A stretch of 64,000 nt of DNA. Origin: Novosphingobium marinum. Its GTDB lineage: Bacteria > Pseudomonadota > Alphaproteobacteria > Sphingomonadales > Sphingomonadaceae. A program made the position numbers and the translations under genes. Positions 51,711 to 61,027 of this stretch are shown here, piece after piece. The stretch's first letter is position 1; every line of letters begins with the position of its first letter. Below the pieces are notes generated by a model. The model worked only from the letters and a program-made list of their open reading frames with translations, did no database searches and was not told where the DNA came from. The stretch is from contig NZ_JACBZF010000006.1 in NCBI RefSeq assembly GCF_013408095.1, forward strand, positions 62,001 to 126,000. Direction: 5' to 3'.

Positions 51711-51914
51711 TCAGAGCAGGATCACCTGCAGCTCGAATGTTGCCGGATCATGGCCATGCGACGGCATGACGCGCAGCGGCTGCAGCGGGCACTCGGTGCG
51801 CACGACGGCGTGATCCTCGCCGGTGGCTTCCGAAAGCCGGAGCGCCAGCCTTTCGGCGTTGTTTCTTCCGCATAGCTGGCGGCGTCTGGGATCGAGACTT
51901 TCGCATTCCATCAT
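51711..51914 (-). CDS. Small hypothetical protein
   Basis: The product (67 aa) reads ESLDPRRRQLCGRNNAERLA and ends PSHGHDPATFELQVILL. It begins 13 nt after the DUF6927 gene stop and converges with the 165-aa + strand gene with no spacing between stops. Its ribosome site is weak. No family is recognised. Confidence 0.5.
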   Translation of the reverse strand: MMECESLDPRRRQLCGRNNAERLALRLSEATGEDHAVVRTECPLQPLRVMPSHGHDPATFELQVILL

Positions 51915-51926
51915 GGAAAATCCGGT

Positions 51927-52547
51927 TCATGCGGCAGGGAAGAAAGTCTTCGCGACCTTCGGTTCGCGGACGATCTCGAACCGGCGCTCGAGAAGGCGGG
52001 AGATCTTAAATCGGCCGCGACCGTCGGTTAGCGTCAGGACGGTCTTCTGCCCTCCCCGCCGAAATCGAAACTCGCGATGTTCGCTGCCGTCGCTGAAGCG
52101 CATGGGTGCGGGGAACCGGATGAGGTCACCGTCGCCGAGGCGCCGCCCCTTGAGAGCGAGCAATCTGTAGCATCGTCGCCTCCAGTCGAGCGCCCAAGGA
52201 TGGCTTGTCGGTGTCAGGAGCTCCAGAACACTTTTCGGGCAGGCCGTTTCGACGGGCCCACATGTTTCGTCGAGGTCCTTGTAGGCGAATATATACCCGT
52301 CGGCAGCGCGAGGATTCCAGCGAACGAGACACACGACCGCTGTGATGTCGATCGTCTCGTCATGTTCATCGTAGCGCTCGGCGGCGGCGTAATAGGCTGA
52401 TCCTGAATAAACGCTCTTGAGCACCCTGAGCGCGCGAAAGGGCGTCTCATCCGCCGCCGGATGTTCGTAAGTCAGCTGAGCATCCAGATAGGCCTTCGGC
52501 GTGTCGTAGGCACCCATCCCCATTCGGGTCATTGAAAGCCATCCCAT
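51927..52547 (-). CDS. DUF6927 domain protein
   Basis: The product (206 aa) begins MGWLSMTRMGMGAYDTPKAY, the characteristic start of DUF6927 plasmid proteins, then YSGSAYYAAAERYDE, VVCLVRWNPRAADGYIFAYK and ETCGPVETACPKSVLELLTP. The ATG at 52547 is used because AAGGAAA lies 6 nt upstream and the family starts here. Function is unknown. Confidence 0.8.
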   Translation of the reverse strand: MGWLSMTRMGMGAYDTPKAYLDAQLTYEHPAADETPFRALRVLKSVYSGSAYYAAAERYDEHDETIDITAVVCLVRWNPRAADGYIFAYKDLDETCGPVETACPKSVLELLTPTSHPWALDWRRRCYRLLALKGRRLGDGDLIRFPAPMRFSDGSEHREFRFRRGGQKTVLTLTDGRGRFKISRLLERRFEIVREPKVAKTFFPAA

Positions 52548-52558
52548 ATCGGTTTCCT

Positions 52559-53200
52559 TCAGATGAGGCCGGCTTGCGCCGGCGCCGGGAGTTTCAGTTC
52601 GCTTGCGATCCGTTTCGCGAGGGCCGGAATGTCTTGCAGCACCGTGATCGGGGCCTTGCGCATCGTGGCTCCGGGCGGTTTCCAGTGCGGGTTTCGCCAA
52701 GCTACACCTGGTTCGCCGAAGCGCTCAGGGGAAATGCGGATATACAACCCTCTCGCTTCCAGCGTGTGATCTCCGGCAAGCGATTCCTGCGGCGTCGTGT
52801 ATCCGAGGCGATAGTCGTTGTGCGCCATGCCGAGTTCGAACGCGATCATGCGGAGGGTCCGCGATCCTTCGCGGCGATAGTGGCGAAGCTCCTCTTGCCG
52901 GTAGTCGATGCCGCGTCGTACCAGCGCCACGATCGCGGGCGATCGCTTCAAGTCTGCAAGCTTGTCGATGCACTGCCGTCGTAGGTCTGCATCCTCGGTA
53001 TCTTGGCGGGTTCGCACCCCTTCTGCGATCCGGGAGAGATGCCGCGTAAGTAGGAGCACCGCTGGACAATCCGCGGCCGATCTTCCGGCAAGGCGAGCAT
53101 CTTCGATCGCCTCGTTGAGCGCGCGGATCGCAGTATCGTATGTCGTTAGACCATCGGGCTCGAGGGCTCGGCGGTAGCGGTAGTCGATGTCGCAGATCAT
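52559..53200 (-). CDS. Hypothetical protein
   Basis: The product (213 aa) is helical and basic: YDTAIRALNEAIEDARLAGR, RQCIDKLADLKRSPAIVALV, FELGMAHNDYRLGYTTPQES. GGAAGGG lies 7 nt upstream of the ATG at 53200; an in-frame ATG at 53227 lacks a good site. No family is recognised. It starts 11 nt upstream of DUF6927 in the same operon. Confidence 0.65.
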   Translation of the reverse strand: MICDIDYRYRRALEPDGLTTYDTAIRALNEAIEDARLAGRSAADCPAVLLLTRHLSRIAEGVRTRQDTEDADLRRQCIDKLADLKRSPAIVALVRRGIDYRQEELRHYRREGSRTLRMIAFELGMAHNDYRLGYTTPQESLAGDHTLEARGLYIRISPERFGEPGVAWRNPHWKPPGATMRKAPITVLQDIPALAKRIASELKLPAPAQAGLI

Positions 53201-53230
53201 GAGTTCGCCCTTCCATTGCTGATGCAATGG

Positions 53231-53248
53231 CCTCTCCCCCTCCCCTCA
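53231..53248 (-). promoter_or_regulatory. Polypurine tract
   Basis: On the - strand TTGAGGGGAGGGGGAGAGG, 31 nt upstream of the 213-aa gene start. It overlaps the stop of the preceding 130-aa gene. Confidence 0.5.
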
Positions 53249-53638
53249 ATGCAGCGACCTAGATATCGCCGTGAGCGTATTTCCTGGCAGCGGCTCGAAG
53301 GCGATCGGCTTGAGAAATGCCTCGGGTGCGACCTGCTCGAGGATCCGAGCGATGGCGGAAAAGGCGACGCCGGAACCCTCGGTGGAGACCACCAGCAATG
53401 ATCTGCCGTCCTCGTGTCCTGAAAGGTTCCATCCGGCGGGACCTTCGCCCAGAAGGCTGTCGAGTACGTCGCGGGGTTCTCTGGCCGGGAAGTTCAGCAG
53501 CATCCGCCCCCTGAGCGCCGGTCCGATCAGTACACGCTCGCCATCCACGAGATCAGTTGCGTATTGATGGAGTTGAGCGAGACGCACGATCGCCTTGAGA
53601 CCCGGTTCAAGCGTAAGCTTGAAGTGTAGCCGTTTCAT
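53246..53638 (-). CDS. Hypothetical protein overlapping ardC
   Basis: The product (130 aa) reads MKRLHFKLTLEPGLKAIVRL, GRMLLNFPAREPRDVLDSLL and ends TAISRSLH. It overlaps the 3' end of ardC by 32 nt in another frame, so the two are probably coupled. No family is recognised. Confidence 0.65.
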   Translation of the reverse strand: MKRLHFKLTLEPGLKAIVRLAQLHQYATDLVDGERVLIGPALRGRMLLNFPAREPRDVLDSLLGEGPAGWNLSGHEDGRSLLVVSTEGSGVAFSAIARILEQVAPEAFLKPIAFEPLPGNTLTAISRSLH

Positions 53639-54545
53639 GGCCCTTCTCCTCAGCTTCGCTGTCGTATCCGGAGAACGCTGCGAGATAGTTGAAGGCCTGG
53701 TCGGCCTTGGCGGCGGCGGTGATGATGGCGCTCTTGTCCGACTTCAGGATGTCGAGCCAATGGCCGATATAGCTGGCATGGCTTTCGTGCAGATCGGCGG
53801 GAAGGCCGAGCTCGTAGCAGATGCGGGCCGAAATCTGTTCTGCGACGAGCTCTTCGAAGGCGTAACCTTTGTCTCCGAATCGTTTTCCGAAGGTGCGGGC
53901 AAGCCTGCTGGGATGGCCCGTCCAGTGGCCCGTTTCATGGGCGATTGTCGCGACGAGGCCATCCTCATCGACGAAGCTGTGCCGGTGAGGCATCTGGATG
54001 AAGTCGCTGCCTGGGGAATAGAACGCCCGATCACCGCCATAGCGGACCTCGGTCGGAATGGGTGCGAAGAATGCGTCGATCGCCGCCGCTTTCTGCGATG
54101 GTGTCGGAGGTGCCTCCGGGACCGGGTCGGGATAGAAATGGGCCGGCAGATCGTCGATCTGCGACGCGTTGAAGACGGAGTAGGCGCGCATGAATCGGAT
54201 CGTTCGCGAAGATTCCTCTCCTGTAGCCCGATCGACCTCCGTTTTCTTCGTCGTATTGAAGTAAATGCTTGGTTCGGCAGCTTCCCCCCGACGGACCTGT
54301 CCGCCGAGCTCCTGCGCCTGGCGATAGGTCATCCAGTAGCGGGATTCGTATCCCATCGCGTCTGCAGCGGCCCACAGGTAGAGCCGGTTGATGCCGGTGT
54401 ACGGCACGCCGTTCGCGCGCAGCGGCGCGCCGCCGGCGCCGGTCTTCTTCCAGGGGCGGCGCCAGGGCAGCGTGCCCTCTTCGATCTTTCGGATGATTAG
54501 GTTCGTAATGTCTTGGGCGACGTCGCGCTTTGCGGATCGTTTCAT
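53607..54545 (-). CDS. ardC: ArdC-type anti-restriction protein
   Basis: The product (312 aa) has an N-terminal ArdC single-strand-DNA-binding domain (DUF1738; about 1-120: EGTLPWRRPWKKTG, GINRLYLWAAADAMGYESRY, YRQAQELGGQVRRGE) and a C-terminal zincin metalloprotease-like domain with HETGH at 203-207 and a downstream Glu in FEELVAEQISARICY. ArdC binds incoming single-stranded DNA and protects it from restriction. It follows a terminator, 18 nt past the T-run, after the ParB-like gene. GGAGA lies 6 nt upstream of the ATG. Confidence 0.93.
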   Translation of the reverse strand: MKRSAKRDVAQDITNLIIRKIEEGTLPWRRPWKKTGAGGAPLRANGVPYTGINRLYLWAAADAMGYESRYWMTYRQAQELGGQVRRGEAAEPSIYFNTTKKTEVDRATGEESSRTIRFMRAYSVFNASQIDDLPAHFYPDPVPEAPPTPSQKAAAIDAFFAPIPTEVRYGGDRAFYSPGSDFIQMPHRHSFVDEDGLVATIAHETGHWTGHPSRLARTFGKRFGDKGYAFEELVAEQISARICYELGLPADLHESHASYIGHWLDILKSDKSAIITAAAKADQAFNYLAAFSGYDSEAEEKGHETATLQAYA

Positions 54546-54563
54546 GATGTGTCTCCGGGCATG

Positions 54564-54598
54564 AAAAAGGCCCGGTCGCTTGGTGGAGCGGCCGGGCC
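54564..54598 (-). terminator. Rho-independent terminator between the ParB-like gene and ardC
   Basis: On the - strand GGCCCGG and CCGGGCC flank an inner GCT/AGC stem and are followed by TTTTT. It lies 27 nt past the ParB-like stop and only 18 nt upstream of the ardC start. Confidence 0.8.
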
Positions 54599-54624
54599 AG
54601 TGCATCAGGAGGGTTGCGGCGCCT

Positions 54625-56700
54625 TCAAGCGTCCACCGCCGCTTCTTCGTCGACGTCTTCGGGTTCCTCGAAGGTCGGTTCTCCGTTTGCGTCCGCGAGA
54701 TCGGTGTCGTCGTCGGGTTCGACCGGTGTATCGTCCTCGCCGCCGGGATCCTGAGCGAAATCGAATTTCATCGCTTCGGGCAGCCAGGCGAGAGCGCGTT
54801 CCTTGATGTCTTCCTCGACGATCGCATCACCGGAAAACAGCTTCTCGCATGTCTTGGAGAGTTCGGCCTTCTTGGAGGCGGCGTACCGGGCCGCGAGTTC
54901 GGACCCGCCGATGTCGATCAGCGCAGCGAGGCAGGACGTCTTGTTGATGCGGTCAAAGAGATTCTCCGAAGTCGGCCGCCACATCGCTGCGACGTCGACG
55001 TCGAGGATACTTCCGAGGACCGCATGAATCGGATGGTATTCCGAGTTGTAGCCCTTCTTCGCCTCCAGCGAGACCGCGACTACGTAAGACAGCCATGCGG
55101 CCTTGGTCTCGTCGTCGAGTTCGCGGAAGGCCAGGAAACGCTGGGCGACCTCCTTGGGCTCGTGCCAAGTCTTGTTGAGTGCATCTTCCGCCTGTGCGAG
55201 GATGCCTTCGGCTGCCGACTGCGGGATGTCACCGTAGGCCGGATCTTGGGGCTTGCCCGCCTTGAGCGAGGTCCCCTTGCTCTCGTAGCTGCGATCGTCG
55301 CAGAGCGCGAAGATGGCATAGTCGAGCGCCAGTCCAGGATCGCCGAGAAGCGATGCGGCGAGGATGTTTCGGCGCTGGACGGAGAGCTCGTCGAACAGCT
55401 TGGCGCTGATCGGCTTCTCACCGCCCGGGGCGACTGCTTCGGGGGTCGACGGGCGAGCGGCCGAGCTGCCGGTGCTCCCGCTGGTCGGCATGTCTTCGCT
55501 GGTCGCGGTGATGTTGCCGTCTTCATCCTGCTCGAAGCTCAGCCGTTTCTCGCTGTAATAGTCGCTTTCCAGGACCATTTCGCCTTTGTTGGTCAGGATG
55601 AGGAAGCGTCCGGCTTCGCCGTGCCATTCCTCGGGCAGCTCACGGACCGGATTGTTGAGATCGTCGCGTTCGTTCGACAGCGTGTCGTATTCGACCTCGA
55701 GTTTGTCGAGATCCACGCCGTCTTCTTCCTGCGCGCTCTCGTCCTCGAAGATCGCGTTGATGTCGTCCATCCGTGCGTCGATCTCGTCGATGCGAGTGCG
55801 TGCCTCCTCGGAGAGCGGCGCAGGAGGCAGGCGCACCGGATTGAGGCCGAGTTCGCTGCGGGCGCTCCACGAATTGGTGGCAGCGACGGGGTTGATCCAG
55901 GCGAGCCCTGTTTCAGCCGCCACACGTTCAGCCTCCGCCTCCATCTTGGCACCCGCGAGCTGATGCGCGATTTCCACGTCGATCCAACGATCATCGGCCG
56001 CTTCGCTGAAAAGGTCGCGTTCGATCTTGCCACCGGCCGCGACATAGGTGTCTTCACCGACGAGAAGCGCGATCGGATCGTTGCCGCGGAGCGAGCCATC
56101 CGCGATCATTCGCCGGATGGCGTCCGCGCTGGGGTTCCATGCGTGGCGCATCTGTTCGAATACGCGCAGTTGTACCTCGTGCTGGTCGGTTGCGGCGTAG
56201 GCCTTGGCGATGTCCAGCGTGATGTCGCTGGCTGCGAGTGCTTCGAAGATTGGACCGGCAAGGTTGGCGAGGCGCAGGCGCCCGTCGACGAAACGCTGCG
56301 TCAGTCCGAAGCGCTTCGCAACCGCAGCCGTATCGCCGTCTTCTTTGATAAAATGCTGGAACGCCTGGCATTCCTCAGCAGGCGTCATCTGCAGTCGCTG
56401 GAAGTTCTCCGCCAGCGAGACCTCGCTCGCATTGTGTTCGCGGCGATCGATGACGAGGCACGGTATTTCGAAGTCCGCGTCCATGGCGCCCCGCTCGACG
56501 ATGCGGTGCATGGCCCGCATCCGCTTCCCGCCGCCTATCACCTCGAAGCGGCCGCGCTTTTTCGCCTTGGCGACGATGAGGTTCTGCAGCACGCCGCGCG
56601 CCTCGATATCGAAGGACAGTCGCTCCTCGAATTCGGAATTGGGCCGCTTGCAGACATTGTCTTCGCTCTGATCGAGCTTGCTCAACGGGATGAGTTGCAT
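54625..56700 (-). CDS. ParB/Spo0J nuclease-domain protein with a long C-terminal region
   Basis: The product (691 aa) starts with the ParB-N fold: MQLIPLSKLDQSEDNVCKRP, LQNLIVAKAKKRGRFEVIGG, GGKRMRAMHRIV and SEVSLAENFQRLQMTPAEEC. An HTH follows (AVAKRFGLTQRFVDGRLRLA). The rest is acidic and partly coiled (RTRIDEIDARMDDINAIFED) with an acidic end (EEPEDVDEEAAVDA). Size and tail are unlike partition ParB (about 300 aa), and no parA is adjacent. Plasmid proteins of this type lie in leading regions and may act on DNA during entry. AGGAGA lies 7 nt upstream of the ATG. Confidence 0.85.
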   Translation of the reverse strand: MQLIPLSKLDQSEDNVCKRPNSEFEERLSFDIEARGVLQNLIVAKAKKRGRFEVIGGGKRMRAMHRIVERGAMDADFEIPCLVIDRREHNASEVSLAENFQRLQMTPAEECQAFQHFIKEDGDTAAVAKRFGLTQRFVDGRLRLANLAGPIFEALAASDITLDIAKAYAATDQHEVQLRVFEQMRHAWNPSADAIRRMIADGSLRGNDPIALLVGEDTYVAAGGKIERDLFSEAADDRWIDVEIAHQLAGAKMEAEAERVAAETGLAWINPVAATNSWSARSELGLNPVRLPPAPLSEEARTRIDEIDARMDDINAIFEDESAQEEDGVDLDKLEVEYDTLSNERDDLNNPVRELPEEWHGEAGRFLILTNKGEMVLESDYYSEKRLSFEQDEDGNITATSEDMPTSGSTGSSAARPSTPEAVAPGGEKPISAKLFDELSVQRRNILAASLLGDPGLALDYAIFALCDDRSYESKGTSLKAGKPQDPAYGDIPQSAAEGILAQAEDALNKTWHEPKEVAQRFLAFRELDDETKAAWLSYVVAVSLEAKKGYNSEYHPIHAVLGSILDVDVAAMWRPTSENLFDRINKTSCLAALIDIGGSELAARYAASKKAELSKTCEKLFSGDAIVEEDIKERALAWLPEAMKFDFAQDPGGEDDTPVEPDDDTDLADANGEPTFEEPEDVDEEAAVDA

Positions 56701-56744
56701 GATCGTATCTCCTGATGGTCGACCGGCGATTCACCGGACACCAA

Positions 56745-56764
56745 TCCCCCTCCCCCTCCCCTTT
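56745..56764 (-). promoter_or_regulatory. Polypurine tract upstream of the ParB-like gene
   Basis: On the - strand CAAAGGGGAGGGGGAGGGGG, 45 nt upstream of the start codon. It is the most regular copy and could form a G-quadruplex in RNA. Confidence 0.55.
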
Positions 56765-56780
56765 GACCGGGCATGAGCCA

Positions 56781-59700
56781 TCAGAGAGGCGCGAGAAGAG
56801 CCCTGACGACGGGTTCGGGATTGTCGGCCGGAACGAAGATTCTGGTGCGGTACGCGATGATCTCGGTGAAGCATCCGATGGTCTTTAGCCATTCGATCTG
56901 ATCGGCGGGGACTCCGGCGATTTCGATGCGAAGATCCCCTGCCACGCGCGAGCGCTTCAGGACCGCGCCGAACGGCTGCTCGATGGTGATGCTGCGGTTC
57001 TCCCGCAGTGCCTTCACGACAGCCTCATCGGTGAGCTTCACGCTCGAATTGACACCGAACGCCTTCAGCACGTCGGCGACATCCGTGTCGTAGACGATGC
57101 GGCCGAGCCAGCTGCGGCCTTCGAGGTCTACGATGCGGTTGACCTCGAGATAGTCGCGGGGAAGGTTTGACCAGATCGGCAGCAGCAGTCCGGTTGCGAG
57201 GTGGATCGTCTCGGTGTGCAAACGCGAAGCGCTGTCTTCGGCCTCGGCCAGCCACAGCTTTGCGAAGCGAAGCTCCGCACATTCGACCCAGGCGGATTCT
57301 TCGAGGTCACGCAGCTGATGATATTCGCGGCGTAGCGGTCGGTGCAGGATGACCCGCTGGATAAGCTCACCCTTCTCGGTCATGAAATGCCGTGAGGGCT
57401 CGCACAACGCCGCCTTGTCGCTCTTCGTGTTGCGCATCAGGATGCAGCCGTCCGACCATTCGCGTCGCTCCAGCACCCTTTCTAGTGTGGTCGGCTGATA
57501 CCGGGTCGTCAGATCGATTCGAAGCAGATGCGATGTCGCACCGGTGCGCTCGTCGGTGCGAAGGATGATATCCTCGTCGACGCTCGCGCTTTCGACTTGG
57601 ATGGTCTCGATGCCGACATCCAATGTGCCGGCATCGCGCGCGGCGGATATCCGAGCTTCCACCAGGGCCAGGAATTCGTCGAATATCGCGTTCTGCATCG
57701 CGATCGGTAGGGCGAGGATGCGATTGAGCCAGCGCTGGATGGGCGGAAGATCCTCTTCCAGGATGCCGTCGGCGGAGGCGATCTTAAGACCACTGCGTTT
57801 CTGGAAATCGACCAGCGTGGCGCTGGTGAGTTTGCCTTCGGCTAGGAGGCCGAACCATGTCACGAGCGCCGCCTTGGCATATTCGCTTTCGAGGTTGTCG
57901 GCCGGGTCGAACAGGTTCTGTCCGCCGGTCTGGCGCTGGCCGCGCGTGAGCGCGCCCAGGCTGTCGAGCCGGCGCGCGATCGTACTGGTGAAGCGCAGCT
58001 CGCCCTTGCAGTTTGTGGTCACGGGGCGGAACAGCGGCGTTTCGGCCTGATGCGTCCGGTGCGTGCGTCCGAGACCTTGGATGGCGCGATCGGCCCGCCA
58101 GCCCGGCTCGAGGAGAAAATGCACGCGCTGGCGCCGGTTATCTGCGTCGAGGCTTGCGTGGTAGGAGCGGCCGGTTCCGCCAGCGTCGCTGAACACCAGA
58201 ATGTTCTTGCGCCCGTCCATGAAGTGATCAGTTTCGGACTGGTTCGTACGCGCCGACCTCGTTTCGAGTTTCTGGCTCCCGTCGCCCTGCGTTACGAGCC
58301 GCTTGGTGCGTCCGGTGACTTCGGCGACCTTCTCGGTGCCGTAGTGTTCGATAATGCCATCGAGGGCCGGCTTGATCGGGGGAAGCGCGCAGAGGTGCTC
58401 TATGAGCCGCTGCTTCTTCTCGATTGCTTCCGCATTGTGAACCGGTCGTCCCTCGTCATCGAACATTGGCATCGAACGCTCTTCACCGGTATCGTCGACG
58501 AAGACCTGCATCTGCTGGGTGGGAAAGGCACGCTCGAGATAGTCGATGACGTTCTCGCGAGGACTGAGGTCCAGATCAAGCTCGGCGCGTTCCTCGGGAG
58601 ATAGACTGTCGAGACGCCTGTCCAGAATGCTCTCGGCCGTGGAGACGAGCTGGACGACGATCGCCTTGTCGTCGTCGATATGGCCATTGATTGCGGCGAT
58701 CAGGGTCGGCAGCTTCATGGAGAGAAGGACCTGGTTGAAGAAGCGTTGCTTGGCGCCTTCGAAGCGAGAGCGGGCCGCGGCCTTTGCGCCGCTGTTGAGC
58801 GTGTCGCCGTCGAGATCGTCGACGACGTTTGTAAGCGCCAGTGCCTCCTCCATGTTCTGATGGATGATCGCCCAGGCGTCCGCATAGGTGTCATAGATGC
58901 CGATCTGATCGTTTGTCAGATCGTGCTTGAGCACCTCGTATTCGACACCGGCAAAGCTCAGTGCCCTCGCCTGATAGAGGCCCAGCGCCTTCAGGTCACG
59001 GGACACCAGTTCCATCGCGGCGATCCCGCCCGACCGGATCTGGCTGATGAAGTCCTCGCGGTTCGAGAATGCGGTTCCCGGTCCCCAGAGGCCGAGGCGA
59101 ACGGCATAGGCGAGGTTGTTGACGTCGGATGCGCCCGTGGCAGACGCGTATAGAACGCGGGCATCGGGGAGGTGGTTCTGGAGCAGGACACCGGCGATCC
59201 CTTGCAGGGAACCCGGCTTCGCGCCGCGCGCGCCCTCGCCTCCTGCCACGCCGCCCATCTCGTGGCTTTCGTCGAAGGCGATGACGCCGTCGAAGTCGGT
59301 GTCAGCCCAGTCGAGCAGCTGCTTCAGGCGTGTCGCATCCTGGCGTTGGCTGCGCAGCGTTGGATAGGTCACAAAGACGATGCCGTCGCGGAAGGGAAGT
59401 TCTTGGTCGATCTTCCAGCTGGAGAGCGGTTGGATGTCGGCGGGGAGCCCGCCGATCGCGGCCCAGTCGCGGCGGGCATCTTCGAGGAGGCTTTCGTTCT
59501 TGGATATCCAGATCGCTTGCCTGCGGCCCGCCAACCAGTTGTCGAGGATGCAGGCTGCAATTTGGCGCCCCTTCCCCGCTCCGGTCCCATCGCCCAAGAA
59601 ATAGCCCTTCCGATAGGCCTTGCCGTTCTCGGACAGCGAAAGACCCACCCCCTCCTCTGACGGCACGAACTTGCCCGGAAGAAACTGCGTCCAGGCGTTG

Positions 59701-60995
59701 CCGGCGTAAATGATCGTTTCGAGCTGCGCTTCGGAGAGATGCGCCTCGTTCAGAATGCAATCGTGAAGCCGCGGTATGTAATCGGGCACCGGCGCCGGGA
59801 TCGATCCCATGGCGACGCTCTCGACGAGGGGTGTCGGGTGTTTCCGGGAGCCCTGGATGTTGATCCGGCTCGGCCGATAGGGAACGTAGACGCCCGATTG
59901 CGCCCCGAGCGCGCGGGGCGCTTCCAGCTTGGCATAGTCCACCGTGACGATCTCGCGCGCCGCAAGCTTGCGCTCGATCTTAGGCGTGGTGCGCGGCTTG
60001 GCGCGCATCGACTTGAACAGGCTTGTCGCCTTCGGCTTGATCCGGGTGGGTCGTGCCGGCGGCGCTGTCGCGGGGTCGATCCGCTTCACGATCAAAAAGC
60101 ATTCGGCAAGCTCGGAGACGGTGTCGCGTGCAATCAAGGACGGTTTCGAATTGCCCGGAACCTTGTCGATGACCAGCAACCGGACCGCCACGCTCGTGCC
60201 CTGCTTGTGATAGCATTTGGCGAGCCTGCAGGATGTCTGCACCGTGCAGTTTGCGAAGGTTTCCTCGTAGATCCGCAGCATCTTGGCGCTGGGGGTGAAC
60301 CAGTCAGGCATGATGGCAACGACGCGGCCGCCCGGAAGCAACTTCGCCAAGGCCGCGCGCAGGTGACGGACCGCTGCGAATTGGTCGACCCCCCTGCCCT
60401 GCGAACGCGAAAACGGCGGGTTCATCAAGATCACCGTTGGCCGGAGGTCGTGCGCCGAAAGGGACGTCAGCATCGCACCGTCGAAGCCGGTGATCGTGGC
60501 TCTTTCGAAAAGAAGCGACAGCTTCGCACGGCGACGAGGATCGATTTCGTTGAGGTGGAGCTGCGCGACAGCCGGCAACATGCTCACGAGAGAGCCATGC
60601 CCGGCACTCGGTTCCAGGACGATGTCAGTGCTGCGGGGTTGCGCGGCGATCACGGCGAGCGCCGCCAGATCGGCCGGCGTCGAGAATTGCTGGAAGCGGA
60701 TCTGATCTTCGCTTCGAACGGTGTGGGTGGGCAGCGAGTCGACCAGTTCCGACAGCGCAGGCACATCTTCGAGCAAGGGTGTCGAACGCGCCGAAAGATG
60801 AAGCGCCAGCCCCGCCTCAAGCAAATCGTAGGCATCGCGCTGCGTCCAGGATCCATTCGCCGATGTGCAGCCGTGCAGCTGCTCCATGATCGCAAAGAGG
60901 CTCTTCTTCGAAAGGATCGAGCCTGCGATGTTCTGGGCGACTTCCTCGATCGCCCCCTTGAGGCGGTGGTCGGATTGTTCGAATAGGTCGGTCAC
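56781..60995 (-). CDS. DarB-like fusion of methyltransferase fold and strawberry-notch helicase
   Basis: The product (1,404 aa) has an N-terminal SAM-dependent methyltransferase fold (motif I LEPSAGHGS at about 127; catalytic NPPF at about 192) and a strawberry-notch-type SF2 ATPase (Walker A FLGDGTGAGKGRQIA at about 465; DESH in IAFDESHEMG; SATGASDVNNLAYAVRLGLW; late motif RAIQGLGRTHRTHQ). The layout matches phage P1 DarB-type anti-restriction proteins. The start is GTG at 60995, with AGGAG 6 nt upstream; a TTG at 61025 is less likely. It is the largest gene of the leading region. Catalytic motifs look intact. Confidence 0.88.
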   Translation of the reverse strand: MTDLFEQSDHRLKGAIEEVAQNIAGSILSKKSLFAIMEQLHGCTSANGSWTQRDAYDLLEAGLALHLSARSTPLLEDVPALSELVDSLPTHTVRSEDQIRFQQFSTPADLAALAVIAAQPRSTDIVLEPSAGHGSLVSMLPAVAQLHLNEIDPRRRAKLSLLFERATITGFDGAMLTSLSAHDLRPTVILMNPPFSRSQGRGVDQFAAVRHLRAALAKLLPGGRVVAIMPDWFTPSAKMLRIYEETFANCTVQTSCRLAKCYHKQGTSVAVRLLVIDKVPGNSKPSLIARDTVSELAECFLIVKRIDPATAPPARPTRIKPKATSLFKSMRAKPRTTPKIERKLAAREIVTVDYAKLEAPRALGAQSGVYVPYRPSRINIQGSRKHPTPLVESVAMGSIPAPVPDYIPRLHDCILNEAHLSEAQLETIIYAGNAWTQFLPGKFVPSEEGVGLSLSENGKAYRKGYFLGDGTGAGKGRQIAACILDNWLAGRRQAIWISKNESLLEDARRDWAAIGGLPADIQPLSSWKIDQELPFRDGIVFVTYPTLRSQRQDATRLKQLLDWADTDFDGVIAFDESHEMGGVAGGEGARGAKPGSLQGIAGVLLQNHLPDARVLYASATGASDVNNLAYAVRLGLWGPGTAFSNREDFISQIRSGGIAAMELVSRDLKALGLYQARALSFAGVEYEVLKHDLTNDQIGIYDTYADAWAIIHQNMEEALALTNVVDDLDGDTLNSGAKAAARSRFEGAKQRFFNQVLLSMKLPTLIAAINGHIDDDKAIVVQLVSTAESILDRRLDSLSPEERAELDLDLSPRENVIDYLERAFPTQQMQVFVDDTGEERSMPMFDDEGRPVHNAEAIEKKQRLIEHLCALPPIKPALDGIIEHYGTEKVAEVTGRTKRLVTQGDGSQKLETRSARTNQSETDHFMDGRKNILVFSDAGGTGRSYHASLDADNRRQRVHFLLEPGWRADRAIQGLGRTHRTHQAETPLFRPVTTNCKGELRFTSTIARRLDSLGALTRGQRQTGGQNLFDPADNLESEYAKAALVTWFGLLAEGKLTSATLVDFQKRSGLKIASADGILEEDLPPIQRWLNRILALPIAMQNAIFDEFLALVEARISAARDAGTLDVGIETIQVESASVDEDIILRTDERTGATSHLLRIDLTTRYQPTTLERVLERREWSDGCILMRNTKSDKAALCEPSRHFMTEKGELIQRVILHRPLRREYHQLRDLEESAWVECAELRFAKLWLAEAEDSASRLHTETIHLATGLLLPIWSNLPRDYLEVNRIVDLEGRSWLGRIVYDTDVADVLKAFGVNSSVKLTDEAVVKALRENRSITIEQPFGAVLKRSRVAGDLRIEIAGVPADQIEWLKTIGCFTEIIAYRTRIFVPADNPEPVVRALLAPL

Positions 60996-61027
60996 GGTCT
61001 GCTCCTGATGTTGATCCGCAACCAAGC

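Noticed and set aside
54580-56715. Very long open frame on the + strand opposite the ParB-like gene
   Set aside because: It is antisense to a gene with clear ParB motifs and has no recognisable product; it results from GC-rich codon bias.
59739-60986. 415-codon + strand frame opposite the DarB-like gene
   Set aside because: Arg/His-rich composition without domain; the - strand carries intact MTase and ATPase motifs.
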